Shown here one piece after another: positions 46,591-57,180 of a stretch of 64,000 nucleotides of DNA. The position numbers and the translations under genes are program-made. Each line of letters starts with the position of its first letter. The stretch's first letter is position 1. The notes beneath the pieces are model-generated. The model saw only the letters and a program-made list of their open reading frames with translations, was not told where the DNA came from and ran no database searches. The stretch is from Pyrus communis (lineage: Eukaryota > Streptophyta > Magnoliopsida > Rosales > Rosaceae), in the NCBI RefSeq assembly GCF_963583255.1, contig NC_084817.1, positions 12,344,121-12,408,120 of the forward strand, in the 5' to 3' direction.

Positions 46591-47220
46591 TATGGCGGAT
46601 GAGTTTTTTATGTTCTGTGTGATATAGAATGTTTGTTAAGGTAGATAATTGTTATTAATTTTTATTAATGTTTGCTTTGGCCTAAAATATGTTGGGAATT
46701 ATTTTTTATATAATTTTTTTATTATTAATTAAATTGGGTTTTTTTTATTCTTAAAATATTTGTTGCCGCATATGGACAACAGCACAAGAAATATTTTATG
46801 TATCGAGATGTTAGGTAATGTTGGTTAGAACCGACAGTAGGTTTGATTAATTTATTATTTTAACTGTTGATGTCGGTTAGGACCGACAGTAGGTTTGATA
46901 TTTTAATTCTTTAATTGTTGCTTAACGTCGCTTAGAACCGCCATCATGTCAGAACTTAACGTCGCTTCTAATTGACGTAATGTTGGATGTCGCTTTTAAG
47001 CAACGTTGTTATTCTTTTTTATTTTATATTACTTTGCTTCTTGGTGGCGGATTAAAGGGACTAACCGATGTCAATACCCTTTTAGTGACGGTAGCAAGGG
47101 TGTCGCTTTACATATCCGACATTGCACAACTTTATGTCGGATTTTTACCAAAAATCCGACAGTAATTGGGTTTTATTGTCGGTTTTTACACCACCAGTGA
47201 TAGTCTCTTTTGTAGTAGTG

Positions 47221-47840
47221 TTAAGTGACAATGAATTTCAGATGTTAAGTGAGACTGAAATCAAAATCATATTACTGATAGACAATAAAGTAGACCTAAA
47301 GTTCTGAACATAAAAAATGTTTATTTTAATTCATGTGCTGAAGAAGCCGGCCAGGCGTGCAAACCAATACATTAAGCTTATTTGACACATTTTTGACCGC
47401 CGATTAGAAGAAAGCACTAAAATCATGATGCCCTACAACCGAATTCAACGCAAGAAAAGTTAGAACGGCTAATTCCCTTGTTGGAGATAGTACGATGCTG
47501 CCCACACCATCTTATGACACCATCTCTCTTCGTACAATATTCCAAAAGCTAAAAAGGAAAGGTAACAAAACTCACAATGACTTAAATATTTTTGTTTTAT
47601 TGTTCACCAATTTCTAACATGCTCAACTTTCAACTAGAAGATGTGCTTCTGTATGCACTCGATTAATTTAAACTATAAAGCGCAACATCGCTTGCGTAAA
47701 ATAAAAAAAGTGAAACCCTAAAAATACCTGTATAACAAAAGCTATAGACTTCTCGGATCCAGTCTTGGAAGCACCGCAATCATCTCTCCGCATAGGCCAC
47801 GAGGCAAAGCGCCCCTTTGAATATCTATCATTTGAACATG
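47221..47840 (-). pseudogene. RH32-like copy F, exon 2 and part of exon 1
   Basis: The unit resumes after the CACTA element with its TTA duplication. Exon 2 (about 47550-47350) retains motif Ia and motif Ib regions across shifts. Exon 1 sequence near 47840-47700 is cut short, joining an intron-like piece of another copy. AAACCCTAAAAA near 47711 matches the other units. Confidence 0.75.
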
Positions 47841-48045
47841 AACAGTAGGATGAAACGTGAGGCCAATTTTGAGTTGCATGATGTTGAGTATGACACATTG
47901 AGTTTAAGATGTTATGTGAGACCGAATCAAAATCATATTACTAGTAGATTATAAAGTAGACTTTGAATTTAAAATCTTTTATGCATTCGTCATTTTTAGG
48001 GGTGCTCAGCGCATGTAATTAAAAAAGGTCTCTCGCATTTGAATA
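47841..48045 (-). pseudogene. RH32-like copy G, internally deleted fragment
   Basis: Matches intron 2 (GTTGCATGATGTTGAGTATG, TTATGTGAGACCGAATC) joined directly to the downstream block (ATGCATTCGTCATTTTTAGG, AAAAAAGGTCTCTCG), with exon 3 lost. Its promoter part may be the piece at 53540-53690, on the other side of the Mutator-like composite. Confidence 0.6.
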
Positions 48046-48212
48046 AGCACATGTGGAGAGGCAAGGTTATGATCTCGCTTATTTCAATATATGATTGGGT
48101 TTTTATTGTAGTATATTTGATTTACAGTAACACAATTGCTAATTGCTCTTAATTTTTCATGATTGTTTTATCTGTTATTGTTTCATTTATTTTCATTCGG
48201 TGGTTTTTTTTG
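48046..48212. other. unassigned AT-rich stretch left of the Mutator-like element
   Basis: No match inside the window and no frame. It separates copy G from the composite. Confidence 0.3.
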
Positions 48213-48428
48213 GTAAATTACATTTTACCACATTAACTTTAGGTCTCATAACAAATGCATACCTCATCTTTTGAACATTGCAATATCATATCAACTTATG
48301 AATTAGTTGCAATGTTATACCTCCATTAGTCACTCCGTCAAATTGATCTTTAAGTGATGACATGACACATGCATTGACCATATTTTTACGGACATGACAG
48401 TCAATTGTGCCATGTAGATAAATATAAA

Positions 48429-48575
48429 GGGGTGTGATATCCATACATCCCATTTTACTTCTCAGACACCCTTCTAATTTTTGGTCGTTGGATCAGATGA
48501 ATTAAAGAAGATCAACGGACAGAAATTAACAAGGGTGTGTGAGAAGTAATTTGGGGTGTGTGGATAACACACCCC
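48429..48575. mobile_element. small MITE with GGGGTGTG termini
   Basis: Begins GGGGTGTGATATCCATACAT and ends TGTGTGGATAACACACCCC, inverted and imperfect, 147 bp. A partial copy of its interior (TTTTTGGCCGTTGGATCGG and AACGGACAGAAATTAA) lies at 49335-49412 and its terminus again at 49733-49750. Confidence 0.55.
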
Positions 48576-48938
48576 ATTATAAATTATAAATAAGAAATTA
48601 AAAAAAAATTAATGCCCAAAAAATTAATAAATTTCTCTCTCCGTCTTCTTCATTCTCCAAACAAATTAATAAATTTCACGCTACAACAGCAGCCAAGGCG
48701 CAGCCATCGCGACGCCTCTCTCATCCGACCACCAAAGACCCAAAAATTGATACTTCTAGAATCCTCTCTTCATATTTGGTCCGAATCTCTAGGAAGTCGA
48801 TACGTTCGAATTTCAGATCTAGGTGGCGAAAGTTTGTGGGTTTTCCGTGCATTCGCGCTGGTTAAAGGTGGCAAATTTCTCTGTTTATATGGTGTTCTAT
48901 GGGATTTGATAACTACAATGAATTGGTATCATAACCCA
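48570..48938 (+). repeat. inverted duplication, left arm
   Basis: Pairs with 49413-49741 on the opposite strand over about 330 bp. The left arm has an extra 44-bp partial duplication (TTAATAAATTTC...). It carries a 138-codon open frame beginning MPKKLINF at 48612 that is not a recognised protein. The right arm's minus strand encodes a similar frame (49392-49697), which follows directly from the duplication. Confidence 0.85.
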
Positions 48939-48950
48939 GTTGCAATTTTG

Positions 48951-49090
48951 CAGAAATCAAAAGAAAAATCAAGTTCAATGTTCAGGGCGTTTTCTAGGTT
49001 GGGTTTGTGCTGGGAGGGACTGGGTTAGGTCTATGTTAGGAAGGATTGGGTCAGGTCTGGTTGGGATAGTGGGGCAGCGGCGGTGAGGGA
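48951..49090 (+). repeat. direct repeat flanking an internal insertion, left copy
   Basis: GCAGAAATCAAAAGAAAAATC through GGTTGGGATAGTGGGGCAGC is repeated at about 52493-52630, on the far side of the 345-bp repeat element. GGATTGGGTCGGGTCTGGTT-type units are also tandemly repeated in each copy. Confidence 0.85.
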
Positions 49091-49135
49091 TTGGGTCGGG
49101 TCTGGTTAGGAGGGATTGGGTCGGGTCTGGTTGGA

Positions 49136-49268
49136 ACATTCTATTCCAACTCGTGCGACTTCTGTTCTCATTTCTTACCCTTTTCTGCTGGTTTCGTTGC
49201 CAATTTTGGAATAAGGGTATAAATATTTTTTTTTTACTTGAAGATTGTAGAATAATTCAATGATAAAC
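49136..49268 (+). repeat. segment shared with the region upstream of the captured kinase
   Basis: GGAACATTCTATTCC, GCGACTTCTGTTCTC, TTTTCTGCTGGTTTCGTTGCC and GAATAAGGGTATAAATATT match 45607-45736 with few changes. In the CACTA element this lies just upstream of the kinase start, where a promoter or leader would be (GGTATAAATA reads as TATA-like on the plus strand). Confidence 0.8.
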
Positions 49269-49412
49269 TAGTCGAGTTTGTTAGACCATCTCCAATGGTT
49301 GAGCTAAAAACCAAATTTTTTAGTCCGGCTAATTCCCTTCTAATTTTTGGCCGTTGGATCGGATGAATTAAAGAAGATCAACGGACAGAAATTAATAAGG
49401 GTGTGTGAGAAG

Positions 49413-49741
49413 TGGGTTATGATACCAATCTATTGTAGTTATCAAATCCCATAGAACACCATATAAACAGAGAAATTCGCCACCTTTAACCAACGCGAAT
49501 GCACGGAAAACCCATGAACTTTCGCGACCTAGATCTGAAATTCGAACATATCGACTTCGTAGAGATTCAGACCAAATATGAAGAGAGGATTCTAGAAGTA
49601 TCAATTTTTGGGTCTTTGGTGGTCGGATGAGAAAGGCGTCGTGATGGCTATGCCTTGGCTGCTGTTGTAGCGTGAAATTTATTAATTTTTTGGGCATTCA
49701 TTTTTTTTTAATTTCTTATTTATAATTTATATTGGGGTGTG
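49413..49741 (-). repeat. inverted duplication, right arm
   Basis: Reverse complement of 48570-48938, slightly diverged. Transcription through both arms would give a hairpin with a loop of about 475 bases. Confidence 0.85.
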
Positions 49742-49749
49742 CTATCCAC

Positions 49750-52470
49750 ATAGACTTGGTAATTTATTACACGACACGTAAACGATACGAAAATAACGGG
49801 TTTCGGGTCAACACGATAACTAATCGGGTCATTATCGGGTCACACGATAATAACCCGTTAATAACGGGTCATTAACAGGTTTACACGAGAGTGACACGCG
49901 GGTAACTTGTTTCGACACGATAAGAAAAATGATATTTTGATGATTTTAACAAGTTTACACGAGAGTGACACGCGGGTAACTTATTTCTATCGTTTTGATG
50001 GGATACGCATCCTACGAAACTAATTTCAATGATCCAACTGTCAAACTTGTTTATATATGCATCGAGATCGCATACGCCAAAAATTGCAAAAAACAAACAT
50101 TCAGAGATCAAGTAATGAGACAAAACTTTTCGATGGTTATAAACGAAAAAGCACGATTTAACTGTTATTTTAACTCCGATTTTGATGATTTTTTACAGCT
50201 ACACTCCTTAACCCTATATGAATACAATAAATGAATTCGATCTTCAATTTAAAATATTTACACTAGTGGATACTACAAAATCTTATGTTATACTTGATGA
50301 AAGTATAAATAAACTCTCAAGTGTTAGTGAATCTATCGTTTTGATGGGATATGCATCCAACAAACTAATTTCAATGATCCAACCGTCAAACTTGTTTATA
50401 TATGCTTCGAGATCATATATGCCAAAAATTGCAAAAAACAAACATTTAGAGATCAAGTAATGAGACAAAACTTTTCGACGATTATAAACGAAAAATCATG
50501 ATTTAACAGTTATTTTAGCTCTGATTTTGATGTTTTTTTACAGCTACACTCCTTGACCCTATATGAATACAATGAATGAATTTGATCTTCAATTTAAAAT
50601 ATTTACACTAGTGGATACCACAAAATCTTATGTTATACTTAATGAAAGTATAAGTAAACTCTTAAGTGTTAGTGAATCTATCGTTTTGATGGGATACGCA
50701 TCCTACGAAACTAATTTCAACGATCCAACCGTCAAACTTGTTTATATATGCTTCAAAATCTCATACGCCAAAAATTGCAAAAAACAAACATTCAGAGATC
50801 ATGTAACGAGATAAAACTTTTCGACGGTTATAAACAAAAAATCACGATTTAACGGTTATTTTAACTCTGATTTTGATGATTTTTTACAACTGCACTCCTT
50901 GACCCTATATGAATACAATGAATGAATTTGATCTTCAATTTAAAATATTTACACTAGTGGATACCACAAAATCTTATGTTATACTTAATGAAAGTATAAG
51001 TAAACTCTTAAGTGTTAGTGAATCTATCGTTTTGATGGGATATGCATCCTACGAAACTAATTTCAACGATCCAACCGTCAAACTTGTTTATATATGCTTC
51101 GAGATCGCATAAGCCAAAAATTGCAAAAAACAAACATTCAGAGATCAAGGAATGAGACAAAACTTTTCGACGATTATAAATAAAAAATTACGATTTAACG
51201 GTTATTTTAACTCCGATTTTAATGTTTTTTACAGCTACACTCCTTGACCTTATATGAATACAATGAATGAATTCGATCTTCAATTTAAAATATTTACACT
51301 AGTGGATACTACAAAATCTTATGTTATACTTGATAAAAGTATAAATAAACTCTTAAGTGTTAGTAAATCTATCGTTTTGATGGGATACGCATCCTACGAA
51401 ATTAATTTCAACAATCTAACCGTCAAGCTTGTTTATATATGCTTCGAGATCGCATACGCCAAAAATTACAAAAAAAAAACATTTAGAGATCAAGTAATGA
51501 GACAAAACTTTTCGACGGTTATAAACGAAAAATCATGATTTAACGATTATTTTAACTCCGATTTTGATGATTTTTTACAGCTACAGTCATTGACCTTATA
51601 TGAATACAATGAATGAATTTGATCTTCAATTTAAAATACTTACACTAGTGGATACCACAAAATCTTATGTTACACTTAATGAAAGTATAAATAAACTTTA
51701 AGTGTTAGTTAATGTATCGTTTTGATGGGATACACATCCTATGAAACTAATCTCAATGATCCAACCGTCAAACTTGTTTATATATGCTTCGAGATTGCAT
51801 ACGCAAAAAATTGCAAAAAACAAACATTCAGAGATCAAGTATCGAGACAAAACTTTTCGACGGCTATAAACGAAAAATCACGATTTAACGGTTATTTTAA
51901 CTCTGATTTTGATAATTTTTTACAGCTACACTCCTTGATCATATATGAATACAATGAACTAATTTGATTGTCAATTTAAAATATTTACAGAAGTGGATAC
52001 CACAAAATCTTATGTCATGATGATCTATGAAAATTGAGGATTTTGTAAAAGGAATAACATGTAAGCTTTGAGTTCCATTGGCAAGGTTACATGGTCGTTT
52101 AGATTTTTAAAACCCTCCAAATCTCATGAACAATGTTATTTATTTGAGTGAAAAATGTAATCACTCGTAATGAAAAGCTTTACAACTTTCATGAAGGGGT
52201 CAACTCCGAAATTTAGTATGTATATACTAATTTAGTATTATGTTTTACATTTTTTGGGGGTCAAATTATGTTTTTCATTTTCATTTTTATTGATTTAAAA
52301 TATATTTTTCGTAACGGGTAACGGGTCAGGTCATATTACCTGATAATATTAACGGGTTGATTTTGGGTCGAGTCATATTACCCATTTACTTTAACGGGTA
52401 TTACACGACACGACCCATTAAGCTATCGGGTATGACACGAAAATGACACGAATACGAGAAACAGGACACA
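49750..52470 (+). mobile_element. repeat element B with 345-bp tandem repeats
   Basis: The left end starts TAGACTTGGTAATTTATTAC and is rich in ACACGATA and CGGGTCA motifs. The right end (about 52310-52470) is rich in CGGGTAACGGGTCAGG, TTACACGACACGACCC and ATGACACGAAAATGACACGA. The middle is six copies of the 345-bp repeat. The same termini and repeat, in opposite orientation, make up element A at 42719-44225. The ends suggest a DNA transposon family; I cannot assign the superfamily. Confidence 0.6.
49985..52015 (+). repeat. 345-bp tandem repeat, about six copies
   Basis: The anchor CGTTTTGATGGGATA starts at 49991, 50337, 50682, 51028, 51373 and 51718, giving periods of 345-346 bp. Each copy is largely open in one frame (SIVLMGYASYETNFNDPTVK, QTFRDQV and NGYFNSDFDDFLQLHSLT recur). 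A one-base change in period shifts the frame between copies, and stops end each frame. Confidence 0.95.
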
Positions 52471-53301
52471 AATGCCAGGAGGGACTGGGTTGCAGAAATC
52501 AAAAGAAAAATCAGGTTCAATGTTCAGGGCGTTTTCTAGGTTGGGTCTGTGCTAGGAGGGACTGGGTTAGGTCTGTGTTAGGAGGGATTGGGTCGGGTCT
52601 GGTTGGGATAATGGGGCAGCGGCGGTGAGGGAGGAAGTGATTAGCTGTTGATGATGAAAGAGAACCTTAATTTTTTTCGAATTTTGTTTTAAAGATCAGG
52701 GGCTTGAAGCTATTTAAGTGGTCTGTGCTAGAATTTTAGCTTCGGTCTGAAGCTTGGTGGTGCTTACTGTAGCGGGAGTTAAAGTTGGAGTCGAAGGAAA
52801 TAGGAGAATGGTAGGCGACACAAGGATTTGGATCGATTAATGCGGATGTAGAAGCTGGATGTGTGCTGGTTGTTCAACCTGCATATTGGGATGGGAATTC
52901 TGGCTAAGCAAAGGATAAAAGGGAACGGTGGTATCGCTCAACAAAGGAAAAATGGGGACGTCGCTGTAGAAATCTTCATCTTTTCTTATACATTTTTCAA
53001 TTTCTTTTAGTATTATTTTTTATATCCTAATTTTGAATTTATAATTAGTTTCAAACATTTATAAATAATACAAATTTATTATTATTTTTTTGTCCACTTT
53101 GCTAAAATTTGGCCTCCACATCAACCAATGAGTGGGTTATGTAGTTGCCACGTCAGCATTTAACAGAAAAATTAACAGAAAAGTTGATAGAGGTCTGACA
53201 TTACAATAAATTCGTAATTATGATATGACATTGCAATGTTTTAAACATGAGGTATGACATTGTGGTTCAACCAATAGTTAAGGTAGTTTTATGTAATTTA
53301 C

Positions 53302-53539
53302 TTTTTTATTTTTTTTGGCTGCCCGAAGCAAGATAAAGCTTTTTGATTGTTTGGATCGAGCGGGAACGATCAAAATTTTTGCTAGCCATTTGAAGTCTAT
53401 CCAAATACGAAGTCGCTCCTCTCTCTCCCTTCCTCTCCTTGCCATCCAACACCTATTGCCCTTTCTCTCTGTCTCGTAACAATTCCCTCATCGATCCCAT
53501 CGAATGCACACAGTTTTGATGGTCTTCCTATAAGAGTAG
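53302..53539. other. unassigned stretch right of the Mutator-like element
   Basis: Pyrimidine-rich (CTCTCTCCCTTCCTCTCC), no frame or match to the array. Possibly further transposon sequence. Confidence 0.3.
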
Positions 53540-53690
53540 GGTTTTGGTGGAGGTAAAGAGTAGGGTTTATGTTTGGGGAAATAGACTGCTAAATCGTTGG
53601 ATTTATGTTTGAGAAAGGTAATTTGCGTGCTTATGTTTATTATGGACTAAGGGACACATTTTGACAAAAAAAAAAAAAAAACTAATGAAT
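53540..53690 (-). pseudogene. RH32-like copy G, 5' flank remnant
   Basis: AGAGTAGGGTTTATGTTTGG, TAAATCGTTGGATTTATG and TTATTATGGACTAAGGGACA match the unit 5' flank; no exon is attached. Confidence 0.65.
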
Positions 53691-53764
53691 ATGTTTGAAA
53701 TTACCTCTTTAAACTCTAGTATGAGAAAGCCAAAAGTCAATTTTGGTGTCTCAAGGTTGCACCC

Positions 53765-53796
<32 letters not shown>

Positions 53797-55325
53797 GAAG
53801 CCCCTCAAACAAAAAAAACATAACTCATGCAACAAATTACGAAGAAATTTGGTAAGGGATGAAATTGTCCAAATAAAAAAAGAAAGTGATAATATGATAT
53901 AGGGAATAGATTAAAAAAAAAAAAATAATAGACACAAACAGTTACAAACGGATGAGTTCAATCCCATAGAGAGTTGCAAGATCCTTAACATTTTGCTTAA
54001 TGAGTTGTTGAGAAGAGAAAGATTTGCCTATTCTTAGGTAGATCTTTAATGATTAACTCCACTGCTGGCTTAAAACTTGCATCACTGAGCGTACGATATG
54101 CCTTATCAAGGACCAAAAATGCTCGTAAAGTCTGCCCAGATCTCCAGAAAATAGAAGAACACAAGTGAACTTCGGACAATAAGATGCAAAGTGAGACCGA
54201 TTTTGAGTTGCATGATGTTGAGTACGACACATTGAATTAAGGATGTATGTGTGATCGAAATCAAAATCACATTACTAATAGATGATAAAATAGACCTAAA
54301 GCTGTGAACAGCAAAAATGTTCAATTTCATTCATGTGTTGAAGAAGCCAGCCAGGCATGCAAACCAATATGTTGAGATTATTTGCACATTCTATCTCTTC
54401 TTCGACACCCTTTTGACCGTCGATTAGAAGGCCATCACTAAAATCATGGTGCCTTCCAACCAAATTCAACATAAGAAAAGTTTGAATAGCTAATTGCCTT
54501 ATTGGAGATAGTACAATGCTGCCCACACCATCCACATTATACCATCCCTCTCTCTCTCTCTGTCTCTCTAATTTTCCAAAAGCTTAAAAGCAAAAGTTAA
54601 CCAAACTCACAACGACTTAAATATTTTTGTTTCTTTTTCACAATTTGTAACTTGCTCAATTTTCAACTTGAATATGCACTCAAATTCAAATAGTTTAAAC
54701 TTTAAAGCGTAATATTGCTTGTGTTAAACAAAAAAAAAGAAAAAAGAAAAGAAAAGAAAAACTAAACCCTAAAAAAACATACTAGTATAGCGAAACCTAG
54801 AGTCGTCTTGGATCTTGTCTTAAAAGCACCGTGAACATCTTTGCTGCATACGGCGTGGGACAAATCTAAGCTCTGTATATCACTTATTACAATGCACTTG
54901 AATTGGCGTAAGATGTCCTTAGTATTCTTGAAGATGGGTTGCTGCTTAAACCTAGTGGTGTTGGCATACTACAAAAGGAGGATAGGGTTGCTGATGTGAC
55001 TAATAGGTGCGTCTAAGTGCAAATCAGGAAGAGACATGGGGTTAGAGTCGCACTATTTTAGATGATCGGTTTGTTGGAGCTCCTCGGAGAGTTTCTTTTG
55101 GATGTGGTATTTCTTTGATTTGGGTTTTCTCATTCTGGCTTGTTTGTCTTTCTACTTTGGCCTGTGATTAGGGTTTATGTTTGGTGTTTGATGTTTGGTT
55201 AAGGTTAAGAGTATCGTTTGCGTTTGGGGACATTGATGGCTAAGTCGTTGGGTTTATGTTTGTGAAAGTAATTTACGTGTTTATATTTATTATGGACTAG
55301 GGGACACATTTTTGACAAAAAAAAA
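53691..55325 (-). pseudogene. RH32-like helicase copy H, 5' half, degenerate
   Basis: Minus strand. ATG at 55131-55133; exon 1 lies down to about 54790. Exon 2 (54535-54296) is well preserved: GSIVLSPIRQLAIQTFLMLN (motif Ia PTREL changed to PIRQL), GRHHDFSDGLLIDGQKG and NILVCMPGWLLQHMNE (motif Ib Arg changed to Trp). Exon 3 (54230-53997) reads [19 protein letters not shown] and [11 protein letters not shown]. Most of the downstream block is deleted (53957 joins exon 3 directly). Two long poly-A runs lie in the spacer (53664-53680, 53766-53789). Confidence 0.83.
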
Positions 55326-55867
55326 AAAAAAAGACTAATGGACACATTTGAAATTGCCTTTTAAACTCTAATATTAGAAAGCAAGAAGTAAATTTTGGTA
55401 TATCAAGACTTCACAAAAAATTAAATTGTTCAAATAAAAAAACAAAGTGATAACATGACAAATAGAAAATAAATTTAAAAAATATAAATAATAAACACAA
55501 ACAGTTATAAACGATTTAGTTTCACCCCACTCCATTTGTACATTGTTGTTGCCAATTTGATTCTCCTCCAACAGTAGATTCAAAAGGATAAACATAAGAT
55601 GAAACTGTAAAGAAATGGGTCATTTTGTGAGAAAGAACATAAACTGTAGAGCAGAACTGATTCTTTTATTTCTCTGTAGTTCAACGGAGGATTTCTTTAC
55701 ATGAGATCTGCCCAGGTAAAAGTAAAAAATTCCTTTTGAAGGTAACAAAATTAATACAATTGCGGAATTATTTTGATTTTGTGATGCAGGTCAAATAGAA
55801 ACAAGTTTCCGTTGGTCAAAATCTTCTTCACTCTCATACATTGAGAAGAAAAATTTTCTTATTTCAT
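55326..55867 (-). pseudogene. RH32-like copy I, downstream block, first part
   Basis: Matches the spacer and conserved downstream block (TTTCACCCCACTCCATTTG, GAGATCTGCCCAGG). It ends at 55867, where a Tekay-like LTR begins. Confidence 0.7.
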
Positions 55868-56757
55868 GACACACCCCAACCCGTAATGTCCACTTGAACT
55901 TCGAATCGAGCTGTGCTGTTCGACACCAAGAAGGTGACAAAACCGTAAAATGTAGTGATGTGGAAAAAGATGAGTAAATTTAAACCTAAAAGTGACTAAA
56001 TGGAAGAGTGCTCATGTGAGCGAGATTGAAGCCATTTCACACGTGATGTCAGAGCATAAGTAAAGTACAATACAAGTAAAATAAGAATTATACAGTCAAA
56101 AGTAATCTCCTATGTTAACGTTTACAAGAAATCCTCATTGACCCAAAAGCTCTGCCACTAAAACTTGGAGAGACGAAAAACAAGGGTGAATAGGCTTGAA
56201 AATAAGGCTTTTTAAAATCATTTTCGAAAACATATAAGCCTTTGCCGTAAAACAAGTATAGATTACAAATATAACATAATAGTATAATATGAAAACACTT
56301 ACCGAAAACAGGAATATCTCAAGAATGCAATAATTCACCATATTTTGTATATAAAACATATAACATCCAGTGCCCATCAACATATGCTAACACATGAGTT
56401 CATGCAGAGATATCTTGATATGAACATGACTAGGTGTAATAATGATTTACGTTTTAGTACTACAGTCACGTGAAGATTGGCACTATGCGCATCACATACT
56501 AGTCCCAATTGCCTATAGCAATCTAGGACAAGATTGGTACCTAACATGGATCCAAGGTGAGTGTATCAGTACGATGAGAGCATACACGTGAAGGCTGGCC
56601 CTAGCCTCAAGCAAGTACAAACACCAATGTAAGCATGTCACATCCTAGCCCGGGGGAGGACCACTTCCCGGGCCCGCTCCACCACTGTAGCACGATATTG
56701 TCCGCTTTGGGCCCTGATCACGCCCTCACGGTTTTGTTTCTGGGAACTCACATGAGA

Positions 56758-56820
56758 ACTTCCCAATGGATCACCCATCCTGGGAGTGCTCTTGTGCGTT
56801 ACTCGCTTAACTTCGGAGTT
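56758..56820 (-). ncRNA. 5S rRNA-derived segment in Cassandra 2 left LTR
   Basis: Minus strand AACTCCGAAGTTAAGCGAGT, then AGGATGGGTGATCC and TTGGGAAGTT: box A, intermediate element and box C of 5S rRNA. AGGATGGGTGA is closer to real 5S than the Cassandra 1 version. The other LTR copy is at 57117-57180. Confidence 0.85.
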
Positions 56821-57116
56821 CCCATGGAACCCGAAGCCAGTGAGCTCCCAAAAGGCCTCGTTCTAGGTAGGGATAGAAATATACATATAAGGATCACTCC
56901 CCTGGGCGATGTGGGATGTCATAATCCACCCCCCTTAGGGGCCTAATGTCCTTGTCCGCACACAAGCGACCAGGGTTAGGCTCTGATACCAAAGTGTCAC
57001 ATCCCGGCCCGGGGGGGGACCATTTCCCGAGCCCACTTCACCACCGTAGCACGATATTGTCCGCTTTGGGCCTTGACCACGCCCTCATGGTTTTGTTTCT
57101 GGGAAGTCACACGAGA

Positions 57117-57180
57117 ACTTCCTAATGGGTCACCCATCCTGGGAGTGCTCTCATGTGCTACTCGCTTAACTTCGAAGTTC
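57117..57180 (-). ncRNA. 5S rRNA-derived segment in Cassandra 2 right LTR
   Basis: Same order of elements; GAACTTCGAAGTTAAGCGAG shows one substitution against the left LTR. Confidence 0.83.

Larger units (their letters stand above)
42124..47220. mobile_element. CACTA (En/Spm-type) DNA transposon, 5.1 kb, non-autonomous
   Basis: Left terminus CACTAGTACAAAAG, right terminus the complement of CACTACTACAAAAG (13 of 14 match), and a 3-bp TTA target duplication (42121-42123, 47221-47223). Both ends carry many short subterminal repeats built on GTCGCTTATAACCGACAT in both orientations. No complete transposase is seen. The inside holds a nested repeat element (42719-44225), a captured kinase fragment (45019-45555) and a possible hAT MITE (about 45743-46590). 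A plus-strand frame at 44159-44359 (YAIPNLDDRIL) might be a transposase remnant but I cannot place it. Confidence 0.9.
48213..53301. mobile_element. long-TIR DNA element, Mutator-like composite
   Basis: Both ends begin GTAAATTACA on the inward strand, followed by about 150 bp of imperfect inverted repeat (left 48213-48380, right about 53120-53301; shared CATACCTCAT, ACATTGCAAT and TATCATAT). Long TIRs are characteristic of Mutator-like elements. The 9-bp target duplication cannot be judged because both flanks are T runs. It has no transposase; inside are a small MITE, a large inverted duplication, the 345-bp repeat element B and a 140-bp direct repeat. Confidence 0.55.

Noticed and set aside
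49985..52015. Regular repeats that might suggest a CRISPR-like array
   Set aside because: Period 345 bp with no unique spacers, in a plant transposon context; it is a tandem satellite-type repeat.
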